This document shows positions 50,501 through 58,613 of a DNA stretch of 64,000 nucleotides, in pieces. How positions within the stretch are numbered: position 1 is the first letter of the stretch; each line of letters starts with the position of its first letter. This DNA comes from Ferruginibacter sp. GTDB lineage: Bacteria; Bacteroidota; Bacteroidia; Chitinophagales; Chitinophagaceae. The DNA lies in the NCBI GenBank assembly GCA_025352695.1, contig JANXSK010000027.1, positions 101,627 through 165,626 of the forward strand, written 5' to 3'. The position numbers and the translations under genes are program-made. The notes under the pieces are model-generated. The model searched no databases. It was not told where the DNA came from and saw only the letters and a program-made list of their open reading frames with translations.

Positions 50501-51128
50501 AATTGTCTTTAGCGTTATTGGTGTATTACTCGGTTTTTCAATAACTGGTATGGAAGTATCGGGTTTAATGACAGGGTTGGGTATTGTTGGTCTTGCAGGT
50601 ATCGTAGTAAAAAATGGTATCCTTGTAATTGAATTTGCAGATGTGTTACGAAGCCGGGGAATGAAAACAAGGGAAGCTGTTATACAGGCTGGTAAAACCC
50701 GTATTATCCCTGTGTTGTTAACAGCAGTGGCTGCTATACTGGCTTTCATTCCAATTGCGGTAGGGTTCAATATCAATTTTATAACCTTGTTTTCCGAATT
50801 AAATCCGCATATATTCTTTGGCGGTGATAGTGTTGCTTTTTGGAAACCACTAAGCTGGACAATTATTTTTGGATTGACATTTGCCTTCTTTATGACGCTG
50901 ATTATTGTACCTGCCATGTACCTGATTGCGGAAAGATTAAAGCGCCCAATGCGAAATATGTTCGGGGGAAAATGGATCAGCTTTATGGGCATACCACCAT
51001 TGATCTTTTTGTTTATGCCCTTGATGATTGCAGCTGCTATCCGTCACCGCATAGATGTTAACCGTAGAAAAAGAAAATTAAAAAATGATACCGCTGCCGG
51101 TGATATTTGGACGGGTAGTTGGTTTTAA
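47535..51128 (+). CDS. RND efflux pump, HAE1/AcrB-type
   Basis: A 1197-residue inner-membrane resistance-nodulation-division transporter. The start at 47535 (MSAIKKIKEFKPTTWSITNK) is preferred over a TTG 28 codons earlier. Visible features: first helix then periplasmic porter domain (PKEQFPDIVIPTIYIQTIYVGNSPKDIE region), helices 2-6 with GIIVDDAIVVIENTHR, second porter domain (GVEYTDSVVKILEKKV-like region), and the C-terminal helix bundle with GLAGIVVKNGILVIEFADVLRSRG. The acidic residues of the proton relay lie in IIVDDA; the pair DD is intact. The drug or metabolite exported is unknown. Full length and undamaged, last gene of the tetR operon. Confidence 0.93.
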   Translation: MSAIKKIKEFKPTTWSITNKTSIYLMMLFVSLAGIYQFVTLPKEQFPDIVIPTIYIQTIYVGNSPKDIENLVTRPLEKQIKGITGAKINKFSSTSQQDYSAITVEFDTKVKTDVALQKVKDAIDKAKQDLPTDLTQVPSALEVNLSDQPIMYVNLSGDYDMVRLKKFADDLKDKLENLSQINRIDIVGAPEREFQINVDNFRMQTAGVTFDDITNAVQRENMDISGGLMDVGSMKRNLQLKGQFKTAYDIEKVLVRNTGGFPIYLKDIATIKDTTKNADSYARLDGKNVVTLNIIKRSGENLIETSEGVKKIVAEAKGVLYPQNIKAVITGDQSIRTRTSFNDLVNSIIIGFILVLLVLMFFMGVTNAFFVALSVPLSMFVAFVFLPGADLIVGTHVTLNFIVLFALLFGLGIIVDDAIVVIENTHRIFVEGKEKMSINMAAKVATGEVFIPVLAGTLTTLAPFFPLLFWPGIIGRFMVYLPIMLIFTLAASLLVAFIMNPVFAVDFMNHPESETKEPKSAIFKKPIFWIVIAAGILLDILGAPFLGNLLLCFMLLVLLNRYILTDAIHYFQNHALPWIMGHYENLLRWALKGWRPVHLLLGVIGLLIISVVAFVLSIKSNRVGIVFFPKADPNQVYVYLKLPVGTSVEYTDSVVKILEKKVNKVLSVDAATGKLNPVVESIISNVAIGAGDPASGDRSTRSELGRIQVSFVEFEKRHGVSTRPYLDQIRAEMKGIPGSEISVDQEMGGPPTDPPVNIEIASEDFDGLVKTSVNLKNYLDSIQVPGVEELKMDVDLNNPEITLTVDRERALIQGVSSAQIGQAIRTGLFGKEISKIKEGKDEYKIQLRNSEIQRKDLSNLLNMRVSFRDMAVGGAVKNIPISALVKIEPTSTFGSIKRKNQKRLITLRSNVLTTKGYNATAVNQVIAKHIAAFTKKADGVTIKQTGEGEQQAETVSFLASALVTALMIILFVLVIQFNSLSKPIIILTEIVFSVIGVLLGFSITGMEVSGLMTGLGIVGLAGIVVKNGILVIEFADVLRSRGMKTREAVIQAGKTRIIPVLLTAVAAILAFIPIAVGFNINFITLFSELNPHIFFGGDSVAFWKPLSWTIIFGLTFAFFMTLIIVPAMYLIAERLKRPMRNMFGGKWISFMGIPPLIFLFMPLMIAAAIRHRIDVNRRKRKLKNDTAAGDIWTGSWF

Positions 51129-51143
51129 ATATATTCTTTAAAT

Positions 51144-51184
51144 AAAAATGCCGTCTGTTTAAAGTAATAGGCTGCATTTTTTTA
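51144..51184 (+). terminator. terminator of efflux operon
   Basis: AAAAATGC (51144-51151) pairs with GCATTTTT (51174-51181), extended by CCG/GGCT inside, and continues into TTTATT. It lies 16 bases after the pump stop codon. The bases from here to 51354 show nothing recognisable. Confidence 0.75.
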
Positions 51185-51354
51185 TTGTGTTGTAACTTTT
51201 CAACCATGGTGGATATCTTAATTTTTAAACTTCATAAGGGAATTACTATTAACCAATTTTATTGTTACAATCAACCACCTACAATATCGTTTTTATAGCT
51301 TGCAAAATTCATTTTCTAGTGGCATCTTTATAAAGCTTAATCAAATAAAAAACA

Positions 51355-51776
51355 ATGGCAATAAAAATATTTGTAAATCTTCCTGTAAAAAATTTAAACA
51401 AATCAATTGAATTTTTTACAAAACTCGGCTTCACCTTTAATGCTCAGTTTACCAACGAAGAAGCGAGCTGTATGATTATTGGTGAAAAATATTTTTATCA
51501 TGTTGTTAATTGAAAAACGATTTAAAGATTTTACAAAAAAAAATTATCGATGCATCCAAAACTACAGAAGTATTAATAGCCATTGATGTTGAAAGCCGTG
51601 AAAAAGTAACTGAGTTAATCGCCAATGCTAAAGCGTCCGGAGTTTTAATACACACAGAGCCAGCAGACCATGGTTAGATGTATCAGCACTGCTTTGCCGA
51701 TTTAGATGGGCACCAGTGGGAAATAATGTATATGGATGAAACGACCATTCCTGATGATATAAATAAATGGAAGTAA
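51355..51776 (+). pseudogene. decayed VOC (glyoxalase-like) gene
   Basis: Starts as an intact VOC-family protein (MAIKIFVNLPVKNLNKSIEF, FTKLGFTFNAQFTNEEASCM) but frameshifts near an A-run at 51486-51490 (GEKYFYHVVN then TGA). The correct continuation IFIMLLIEKRFKDFTKK is in a second frame. After another A-run it is in a third frame (KIIDASKTTEVLIAIDV, AKASGVLIHTEPADHG), hits TAG at 51675, and ends MYQHCFADLDGHQWEIMYMD. Two frameshifts plus a stop show true decay. The 3' end overlaps the next remnant, as in an operon. Confidence 0.85.
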
Positions 51777-52192
51777 CACCAACAACAACAATAACAGTGG
51801 AAGTAATGATCGCTGCTTTCATAGAAAAAATTTGGCAGTATTGAACAAGCCCAGAGCACATAATTTACCGGAACAATGCATCAGTTGATTGGCACACTCC
51901 TACAGCAACAAATGACGTACACATTGGAGATAAATTTAAAAATAGGATGGAATCTAAAGACGGCAGTATGGGTTTCGATTTTGAAGGAGTTTATACAAAT
52001 ATTATAACCAACAAGCTGATTGAATACGTTATTGCAGATGGAAGAAACATAAAAATTGAGTTTATAGATAAAGGAAACGCAATAAAAATAGTTGAAAGTT
52101 TTGATGCAGAACAGGATAATTCGGTAGCAGTGCAACAAGCAGGCTGGCAGGCAATTTTGAATAATTTTAAAAAGTATATTGAAAGCAATTGA
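51767..52192 (+). pseudogene. AHSA1/SRPBCC gene with one nonsense codon
   Basis: A 141-codon AHSA1-type (activator of Hsp90 ATPase, SRPBCC fold) gene starting at an ATG that overlaps the end of the VOC remnant. MEVTPTTTITVEVMIAAF and KIWQY are followed by TGA (51842) in place of the conserved tryptophan of the YWTSPEH motif. The same frame then continues undamaged: TSPEHIIYRNNASVDWHTPT, GDKFKNRMESKDGSMGFDFE, IEYVIADGRNIKIEF and GWQAILNNFKKYIE. An 81-codon tail could start inside, but it would lack the N-terminal strand. A single mutation explains the loss. Confidence 0.82.
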
Positions 52193-52257
52193 TACAAACT
52201 GATGTAACTGGCATCCTGGAATTTATTGATGTAATAAATTCATCTATACAATTAGTA

Positions 52258-52587
52258 ATAGCATAAACGATATTGACAACTACATTGCAATGCAAGTGAA
52301 AGACGTACAAACTTCACTTTAAAAATTGCGCCAAACAATTAAAGCTATAGCAACAGCTGCAGAGGAAGTAATCTGTTATGGAATGCCCGCATGTAAGTGG
52401 AATGGTAAGCTAGTTGGGTTTTGCTGCTTACAAAAAATACATTGGTTTTTACCCATGGAATGGCTCAACAGTTAATCTGTTTAAGGAAGAACTAAAAGCA
52501 GTTGAAACTTCAAAAGGAGGCATTCGATTTGCCATTTATAAGCCAATTCCTGTTGCACTTATAAAAAAATTATACAATCGAGAATGA
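52258..52587 (+). pseudogene. decayed DUF1801 (YdhG-like) gene
   Basis: Recognisable DUF1801 sequence: SINDIDNYIAMQVKDVQTSL then TAA (52320), KLRQTIKAIATAAEEVICYG and MPACKWNGKLVGF in the same frame. A frameshift near 52430 is followed by YKKYIGFYPWNG, FKEELKAVETSKGGIRFAIY and KPIPVALIKKLYN to a TGA at 52585. No start codon in frame. The family has a YdhG-like fold of unknown function and often accompanies VOC and AHSA1 genes. Confidence 0.8.
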
Positions 52588-52633
52588 AGGAAAATTTAAG
52601 TAAAATAAAAAGTAAATAATTAAAAAAGAAAAT

Positions 52634-53089
52634 ATGGAAGTTAAACAGAAAATTACCCCATTTTTATGGTTTGATGGTAAAGCCGAAGAAGCAATGAATT
52701 TTTACGTTTCAATATTTAAAAATTCAAAAATTGGAAGTGTTAACCGCATCGGAAAAGAAGGGGCACTGATGACTGCCACATTCCAAATTGAAGGACAACA
52801 GTTTATGGTTTTAAACGGTGGCCCGATGTTCTCCTTTACACCAGCAATTTCATTGTTTGTAAGTTGCGAAACGCAGGAAGAAGTAGATAAATTGTGGGAG
52901 CGACTTTCTGAAGGAGGTCAAAAAAAACAATGCGGCTGGCTGCAAGATAAATTTGGCCTTTCTTGGCAAATTATTCCAACTGTTTTAGGCAGGTTACTGC
53001 ATGGCGGTGAAGCAGAAAAATCGAAAAGAGTTATGGAAGCAATGCTTAAAATGACTAAAATAGATATCGCTCTTTTAGAGCAGGCTTAA
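52634..53089 (+). CDS. PhnB-like VOC family protein
   Basis: A 151-residue intact protein of the PhnB/3-demethylubiquinone-methyltransferase-like VOC group: ITPFLWFDGKAEEAMNFYVS, IFKNSKIGSV, FQIEGQQFMVLNGGPMF, SLFVSCETQEEVDKLWERL and GWLQDKFGLSWQIIPT. Members usually bind small molecules or metals; the substrate is unknown. A purine-rich stretch precedes the ATG. It is the only undamaged gene in a cluster of at least five decayed genes, suggesting that it is still under selection or is a recent survivor. Confidence 0.85.
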   Translation: MEVKQKITPFLWFDGKAEEAMNFYVSIFKNSKIGSVNRIGKEGALMTATFQIEGQQFMVLNGGPMFSFTPAISLFVSCETQEEVDKLWERLSEGGQKKQCGWLQDKFGLSWQIIPTVLGRLLHGGEAEKSKRVMEAMLKMTKIDIALLEQA

Positions 53090-53204
53090 GCGCAATCCTG
53101 TTTAGGTAAGCAAACATTGCAGCAGTGAAGAAAAAATAAAAAAATAAAAATTATCTGGTGAAAGCAATGCAATAGTTACATTGGCTGATAATTTTAGGGC
53201 GCTT

Positions 53205-53295
53205 TATTTGATGGCTTTGCAGATAAATTTGATAGCCATTGGTTGCTTAACTTCGATAAAACCAGTCGCATTAAATTAAAAAAATTAAAAAAATA
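53205..53295 (+). pseudogene. VOC (PhnB-like) C-terminal remnant
   Basis: About 30 codons read FDGFADKFDSHWLLNFDK and end at a TAA, matching the C-terminal WGALFGMFTDKFGIxWMxNxD pattern of PhnB-like VOC proteins. No upstream part is recognisable. A duplicated or older copy of the intact gene just upstream is one explanation. Confidence 0.5.
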
Positions 53296-53300
53296 ATAAA

Positions 53301-53673
53301 ATGAAATCAGCAAAAATTATCTTTTGGATTAGCACTACTTTTATCTTTTTATTTGAAGGTGTACTGCCTGCATTAACTTCTTAAACCGAAATGGCAAAAA
53401 AAAGGTATTCGGCATTTGAGCTATCCAGCATACTTTAGTCCAGTACTTACTATTTTTAAAATATTGGGAGCATTTATTTTAATGATTCCACAAATTACAT
53501 CATGTATTAAAGAATGGGCCTACATTGGTTTTGCTTTTAATTTTATTTTTATTTTTGCAGTCATTTGTCGGTAGATGGGATAACGGGGATAACTTTTTTT
53601 TCAGCTTATTGTACTGGCAATTTTAATTGTATCGTACATTTATTACCATAAAATAAAAGCCGCCTCAAAATAA
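53301..53673 (+). pseudogene. decayed DoxX-like membrane protein gene
   Basis: Begins as MKSAKIIFWISTTFIFLFEG, VLPALTS and hits TAA (53382) where homologues have Gln. Later pieces in other frames (LGYPAYFSPVLTIFKILGAFILMIP-like, KEWAYIGFAFNFIFIFAV, ILIVSYIYYHKIKAA-like) match the DoxX-like family, ending at 53673. At least one stop and several frameshifts. These four-helix membrane proteins often lie in AHSA1/VOC clusters. Confidence 0.8.
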
Positions 53674-53699
53674 ATTTTATAATCCTCTACTTATCATGT

Positions 53700-53721
53700 A
53701 ATGCCTTTTAAGGCATTTTCT
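53700..53721 (+). terminator. hairpin terminator after decayed cluster
   Basis: AATGCCTT and AAGGCATT form an 8-base stem, followed by TTTC. It lies 27 bases after the DoxX remnant, so it probably ended the original operon. The region from here to 54100 shows nothing recognisable. Confidence 0.55.
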
Positions 53722-54100
53722 CACCGATAGCAAAGGGTAAAATATAGTTGCACTATTGTAATCATTTTACATCCATCAATACTATATTAAAAGTTGCCCA
53801 TTGCTATTTTGGTAAAAGAGGGCGATGCAAGTATTTACCACATAGCTATTAATTAGCCGGGGCAATAATTTTATAACATAAATACTTTTGGCTGGGTTAA
53901 ATGGCTGCTTGCCCTTAATTTAAAAAATTGTGCTATTAATTGCATATTGATTTTTTTTAATTAAATTACTATATAAATTCAACCATTCTTGCGTAAAACA
54001 ATCTCACCTACTTTGTAATTACCTCCTTGTTGCCACAGCCGTGTTTTGTCCTATATCCTTTTATTGAATATAAAAACGCTAAAATTTATAATCAGGTAAA

Positions 54101-54973
54101 ATGATCAATAACAAATTTTCATCAGAAAAACAGGTACCAGTTGCTACCTATTTACTAATATCTATTACAAGCTTTATCGCTGCCATTGGCATAGGTTACT
54201 ATTATTTTCACTACATGAAACAGGGTAGTACCGAAAAAATGGATGACCGTATTTTTTACCTTGTGCTGGTACTTTTTGGGATGGCTGCAAGTGCCCTTAT
54301 TTTTGGCATTATGAATTCGTATGCCAGCCTTAAAGGTATACAGGCAGATGTTACATACAAATTTACAGGGCCGGTGGTAGGAGTTATACTCACCGTGCTG
54401 GGTGGGTTTATGATACCGAAAGGTTCAACCGATCAGTTTCTTTCTATCAGAATATTTGACCAGGATAAAAACCCGGTTACAAAAGGCCGGGTTACGCTGT
54501 CTTTTCCACATTACCAGCGGGAAGCTTCGGTTAATGATAAGGGCATGGTGGTGTTTCCTGAAATTCCTTATGATCATTTGCGAAACAGGATCATTATTAA
54601 TGTGGTAAGCGATGGCTATGCCAGCATAACAGTTGATACCCTGCTTGCCAATTTTGATCCTATTAACCTTGCAGTAAACCAATCGAAAATTATACAAATT
54701 GCTGGCACAGTAAAAGATGCTGCTGATCGCCCAATTAAAGACGTGGATATTGTTGTTGACGGAACACCTTATGCTACAAAAACTATTAATGATGGGAGCT
54801 TCAGGATACCTATAGCCGATTATCATTTCGGCGATAGAATTACCCTCGTTACTTCTCACCCGGCATATGAAGATAAAGTGAAAGAATTCAATATCCAATC
54901 TGGCGAAATAAATAAGATTGAGTTTACATTAAATCCGCTCTCCGCAGTTAACGCTAAACAGAAAAAAAAATGA
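54101..54973 (+). CDS. membrane-anchored protein with carboxypeptidase-regulatory-like domain
   Basis: A 290-residue protein with three hydrophobic segments in its first half (about residues 15-37, 50-71 and 86-106) and two beta-rich soluble parts. The first (RIFDQDKNPVTKGRVTLSFP) and second (IAGTVKDAADRPIKDVDIVV, ATKTINDGSFRIPI) resemble carboxypeptidase-regulatory-like/Ig-type sandwich domains used as envelope modules in Bacteroidota. The soluble part would lie in the periplasm. Its stop overlaps the next gene's start (ATGA), which is strong evidence of translational coupling. No family assignment; function unknown. Confidence 0.6.
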   Translation: MINNKFSSEKQVPVATYLLISITSFIAAIGIGYYYFHYMKQGSTEKMDDRIFYLVLVLFGMAASALIFGIMNSYASLKGIQADVTYKFTGPVVGVILTVLGGFMIPKGSTDQFLSIRIFDQDKNPVTKGRVTLSFPHYQREASVNDKGMVVFPEIPYDHLRNRIIINVVSDGYASITVDTLLANFDPINLAVNQSKIIQIAGTVKDAADRPIKDVDIVVDGTPYATKTINDGSFRIPIADYHFGDRITLVTSHPAYEDKVKEFNIQSGEINKIEFTLNPLSAVNAKQKKK

Positions 54974-56502
54974 AAAGGATTATTATTTTTAGTGCCTTAT
55001 TTTTTGTGTTGCTTTCTACAGCCACTCCACAACAGGTTATTATTAAAGGCACACTCCGCTGTATGAATAATGGGGTAGCTTCTTCTACAAGAGGAGCAGT
55101 TAACATCATCATTGTTCCATCATTTAATCCTACTGCTGCGGTGGCTACAACTACCACACCACAAGGCTTTTTCCAAATCAATACCGGTTGGAATGCCAAA
55201 GATCTTAAAGATAAAAATGTAACACTTTACATCATTACCAAATGCAGCAACTGCAAAAATGTACAGCGAATATTTATTTCTGAAGACCTGGATAAACGGA
55301 ATACCGATCCATCTAAAATGTATGTTACCGTAAAAAATTGGAAACTATTGGAAAATTGTAAAGCGTCAGAACTACCCGATCTACTATCAGAAAAATTACT
55401 TGATTCTGCCCATCACCTGCCCGCTTTAACTGTAGAAGGAAAGGCACCTGGCAGCCCTGCATTAGCGCCGGTTTCGTTTATTAACTTATTTCAAAAATTA
55501 GTTACAGCAGTCGCTACTGCCAATTCGGGTTTATTTAAAGCAATAAGTATTCAGCCGGGAAAAATAAAATATGGCAGGTTTTTACAGTCTTCTGCGTTAA
55601 CCAACACAGACAATACGGGTTTCAATTTTTCTCCTTCCCGCAATCTTTCGGAAGCTGTATTTTGGAATGCTGCAGCAATAGCCAATAGCAGTAAGCCAAA
55701 TAATATAAGCCTGCTATCTAATTTTAAAAACAATATAAAATTATCCGGCTACCAGCAAATCAGCAAACAGTTTTACCTGGGTGTAGGAGGTATCTATACC
55801 AAACAAGATGAGTTAAGACAATTGCAGGTGATTGATGTAAGTACCGAAAGTTTTACATTAGCCGTTCGATACCCGGAAAAATTAAAAGAATTTGCAGTCT
55901 TTTTATCTCCCGTATATGCCATTAATAATAACTTGAGTGTAGGCGTTACCATAAAATCTGTATGGCAGCAATTTAATAACCCTTACCTGGTGGCGATGGA
56001 GCAAGATTTTAATACCAACAGGGCGTATAATTTTTTTAAAGATGATTCAATCAATCAATATCATTTTGATGCAGATCTATCTTTTAATTATAAAATAAAT
56101 AGTTATTTACAGGCAGGTATTTCTGTAATGAATGTTACAGGTACAAAACTACATGCAGATGTGTTTATAAGAGATTCAGCCAATCCATCGTATGTAAACC
56201 AACGGACGTATGGTGTTGGCCTCTGCTATAAAAGAGGCAGGCTTAATGTTGGCGTTGATGCATTGTTTACAGAAAAAGAATTGTACGATGCCGCTATAGG
56301 AGTAAATTATGTTCCGTTTAACGATGCCCTGATTGCGGCCGGATATGCTATAAAGCAAAAAAGTTTTTCTGCTACCCTTAAATTAAAACATTTTAAAATT
56401 GCGTACATAAACGATAATAACCTGGTAATAAACGCTGTTAATGTGGGCAAAAACAAGGTGTTTAATGGAAAGATATATTCAGGATTTGTGTTTGATTTTT
56501 AA
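54970..56502 (+). CDS. putative outer-membrane beta-barrel protein
   Basis: A 510-residue exported protein (signal peptide residues 1-20, ending TPQQ). An N-terminal domain (about residues 21-115) has a four-cysteine region (ITKCSNCKNVQ) and a KNWKLLENCK segment. From about residue 205 to the end it consists of many alternating short beta strands (YQQISKQFYLGVGGIY, SLNYKINSYLQAGISVMNVTG, GVDALFTEKELYDAAIGVNY), ending with a terminal aromatic residue (FVFDF), as outer-membrane barrels do; the profile recalls PorP/SprF-type proteins. Overlaps the upstream gene by four bases. Function unknown. Confidence 0.6.
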   Translation: MKRIIIFSALFFVLLSTATPQQVIIKGTLRCMNNGVASSTRGAVNIIIVPSFNPTAAVATTTTPQGFFQINTGWNAKDLKDKNVTLYIITKCSNCKNVQRIFISEDLDKRNTDPSKMYVTVKNWKLLENCKASELPDLLSEKLLDSAHHLPALTVEGKAPGSPALAPVSFINLFQKLVTAVATANSGLFKAISIQPGKIKYGRFLQSSALTNTDNTGFNFSPSRNLSEAVFWNAAAIANSSKPNNISLLSNFKNNIKLSGYQQISKQFYLGVGGIYTKQDELRQLQVIDVSTESFTLAVRYPEKLKEFAVFLSPVYAINNNLSVGVTIKSVWQQFNNPYLVAMEQDFNTNRAYNFFKDDSINQYHFDADLSFNYKINSYLQAGISVMNVTGTKLHADVFIRDSANPSYVNQRTYGVGLCYKRGRLNVGVDALFTEKELYDAAIGVNYVPFNDALIAAGYAIKQKSFSATLKLKHFKIAYINDNNLVINAVNVGKNKVFNGKIYSGFVFDF

Positions 56503-56707
56503 TGGCTTAGCAAGCAATTAAAAATATAATTTTAAAGGATTTGGTATTTACTTTGCAAACAAAGGCCAGTTGCAGCCTCGAATAAAAAGTGTCAGAAATT
56601 TTTATTTATTTCCTTTATCGAAGATACCCGATCACATTTTTTAAAACCCTGGCAACCTCATTGTATTCGTATAAATTACCTCTCGTGTAATAAACCATTG
56701 CGTAGAC

Positions 56708-56715
56708 TATTTTTG
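56708..56715 (+). promoter_or_regulatory. candidate -7 element before TIGR00266 gene
   Basis: TATTTTTG matches TAnnTTTG, 24 bases before the ATG. No clear -33 element. The 236-base gap before the gene shows nothing else. Confidence 0.25.
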
Positions 56716-56738
56716 TTGTTTACTTTTATACAAAAAAC

Positions 56739-57542
56739 ATGAGCTTGACAAATAATCACGAAATAGATTACAAAATTTATGGAGAAGAACTCCAGTTTGT
56801 AGAAATTGAATTAGATCCCAACGAAACAACCGTTGCCGAAAGTGGCGCCTTTATGATGATGGACAATGGAATTGAGATGCAGACCATTTTTGGTGATGGC
56901 AGCCAGCAGCAGGATAATAGTTTAATTGGTAAATTATTTAGTGCCGGAAAGCGTTTACTGGTTGGCGAAAGTTTATTTATGACTGCCTTTACCAATATTG
57001 GCCAAGGAAAAAAGAAAGTAAGTTTTGCAGCTCCGTATACCGGTAAAATAATAGTGTTCGACCTGAAAGCACTTGGGGGGAAAATCATTGCTCAAAAAGA
57101 TGCTTTTCTCTGTGCAGCAAAGGGTGTAAGCATTGGCATTGAGTTTCAAAAAAGATTGGGCACCGGCATTTTTGGTGGCGAAGGTTTTATTATGGAAAAG
57201 CTGGAAGGTGACGGATTGGCTTTTGCCCATGCAGGCGGGTATGTAATTGAAAAAACTTTGGCACCGGGTGAAATTTTAAAAGTAGATACCGGTTGTGTAG
57301 TGGCTTATACGCCGGGAGTTGATTTTGATATTGAGTTTATTCGCGGTATTAAAAACTGGATGTTTGGCGGCGAAGGATTGTATTTTGCTATACTAACAGG
57401 TCCTGGTAAAGTATGGTTACAATCATTGCCCATTAGCAGGCTTGCAGGCAGATTGATACGTTATGCACCTCAAATGGGTGGCCGAAAAGAAGAAGGAAGT
57501 ATTTTAGGAGGGTTGGGCAATTTGCTGGACGGAAGAGAATAA
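56739..57542 (+). CDS. TIGR00266/AIM24 family protein
   Basis: A 267-residue protein of the TIGR00266 (AIM24-like) family: HEIDYKIYGEELQFVEIELD, AESGAFMMMDNGIEM, LFMTAFTNIGQGKKKVSFAA, DAFLCAAKGVSIGIEFQK, DGLAFAHAGGYVIEKTL and GLYFAILTGPGKVWLQSLP. These are beta-helix-like proteins related to mitochondrial AIM24; function in bacteria is not established. Full length, intact, followed by a strong terminator. Confidence 0.9.
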   Translation: MSLTNNHEIDYKIYGEELQFVEIELDPNETTVAESGAFMMMDNGIEMQTIFGDGSQQQDNSLIGKLFSAGKRLLVGESLFMTAFTNIGQGKKKVSFAAPYTGKIIVFDLKALGGKIIAQKDAFLCAAKGVSIGIEFQKRLGTGIFGGEGFIMEKLEGDGLAFAHAGGYVIEKTLAPGEILKVDTGCVVAYTPGVDFDIEFIRGIKNWMFGGEGLYFAILTGPGKVWLQSLPISRLAGRLIRYAPQMGGRKEEGSILGGLGNLLDGRE

Positions 57543-57566
57543 AAATAAAAGATTCAATTTATCAGA

Positions 57567-57593
57567 GCCTCACTCAAAAGTGAGGCCTTTTTT
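57567..57593 (+). terminator. strong rho-independent terminator
   Basis: GCCTCACT CAAA AGTGAGGC forms a perfect 8-base stem with a 4-base loop, followed by CTTTTTT. It lies 25 bases past the TIGR00266 stop. Confidence 0.85.
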
Positions 57594-57622
57594 ATTTTCA
57601 ATTTTGAAATATGGTTTTTATA

Positions 57623-57638
57623 ATCGTATATTTTCGAT
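57623..57638. promoter_or_regulatory. ArsR operator candidate
   Basis: ATCG and CGAT flank an AT-rich centre in a 16-base imperfect inverted repeat, 17 bases before the arsR start. It is in the usual place for ArsR autoregulation. Confidence 0.35.
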
Positions 57639-57654
57639 GTAAGATTTAATAAAT

Positions 57655-57885
57655 ATGATACTTCATAAAAAAGAAGCATTTACCCAAAAGGAACAAAACC
57701 TGGCAGCCCTTGCAAAAGCATTGGCGCACCGCAATGAATGTATAGGTGGTGAGATTGTAGCGGTTTTGCCACTGGCACAATCTACTTTATCGCAACATTT
57801 AAAGGAATTAAAAAATGCCTGTCTCATCAATCGAAGTGTTAATGGGCCAAGGAGTTGTTATTGCATAAACTGGAAAGCCTTTTAA
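57655..57885 (+). pseudogene. deleted and truncated ArsR regulator
   Basis: A 76-codon ArsR-family gene. [23 protein letters not shown] jumps straight to [10 protein letters not shown], while ArsR proteins have about 15 more residues (helix PARxAILExLAK) between these. The recognition region [21 protein letters not shown] is intact. It ends at INWKAF with a TAA, while the same frame goes on past the stop with a plausible tail (KFNQEFSLLF). The in-frame deletion removes a core helix, so DNA binding is probably lost. It heads a decayed arsenic-type operon. Confidence 0.7.
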
Positions 57886-57921
57886 AAATTTAACCAGGAA
57901 TTTAGCCTCCTGTTTGTCAAC

Positions 57922-58399
57922 CTAAAAATTAAGATTCAGAAATCAAGAACCATCTTGCAACAGTCGAAGCTGTAAATTTTAAACTGCCAACAGGTTCCCA
58001 TGTTCCCAAACATTTTCATGTTACAGAGGTTTGATTAATTACCAAACATTTTATTGATTGCGGAGGCACAGAAAGACTTGAAAAAGTGGTGAACTTTCAA
58101 CTTTGGGATACCAATGATTTTAAACACCGTTTACAACCTAAAAAGCTATCCAATATATTGCGCCGTCTGAAAACAAATTAGCCATTGGCGATTGGGAAAT
58201 TGAAGTGGAATATCAAACTGATACTATCGGTAAATACAGTTTGCATTTCAACGGAAAAGATTTTATGCTTGTGCCAAAACAAACAGCTTGTTTAGCAAGT
58301 GATGCTTGTGGTATTCCTCCAGCAAAACAAAAAGTTGAAATGATCGAACTACAAACAACCGCTCAGAGTTGCTGCACACCTGGCGGCGGTTGCTGTTAA
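57922..58399 (+). pseudogene. decayed DUF6428 gene
   Basis: DUF6428 sequence is clear: KNHLATVEAVNFKLPTG, HVPKHFHVTEV, then TGA (58032) in place of a Gly codon, LITKHFIDCGGTERLEKVV and NFQLWDTNDFKHRLQ. A frameshift near 58152 moves to the frame YIAPSENKLAIGDWEIEVEY, TIGKYSLHFNGKDFM and the cysteine-rich end SCCTPGGGCC. No good start codon: the position of the family's MKI start reads CTA. The family is regularly found in arsenic-resistance operons; its function is unknown. A 64-codon tail is open but unlikely to be expressed. Confidence 0.8.
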
Positions 58400-58457
58400 T
58401 TTTTTAACACAAAAGGTAAACCATCTTTTGCTGATGTGTTACGAAACAGGGCTTAGC

Positions 58458-58567
58458 ATGACAACAATTACAATCATGCTTCCGCAACATTGGGAAACCG
58501 TAAAAAAAATTAAAAAGAAGGAATCGCTACCGCAAATGCTATTTCTCAAACTGTTGCATCACGCTGA
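58458..58567 (+). pseudogene. GNAT acetyltransferase N-terminal remnant
   Basis: MTTITIMLPQHWETVKKI and, after a one-base shift, KEGIATANAISQTVAS match the first 35 residues of the GNAT acetyltransferases seen in arsenic operons (MTTI..LPEHWE.V..IYEEGIATGNATFQT). Only this piece remains; the acetyl-CoA-binding core is gone. A frame following it ends TLKEAVIQLGLVNYLS, of unknown origin. Confidence 0.6.
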
Positions 58568-58613
58568 AAGAAGCAGTAATACAATTGGGATTGGTTAACT
58601 ATTTATCATAAAA

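Noticed and set aside
50234..50992. Minus-strand open frame of 252 codons in the RND pump gene
   Set aside because: Shadow of the same gene, with repetitive polar/isoleucine composition and no recognisable domain.
54425..54898. Minus-strand open frame of 157 codons inside the membrane-anchored envelope gene
   Set aside because: It opposes a convincing plus-strand gene with hydrophobic helices and domain repeats, and shows no protein pattern itself.
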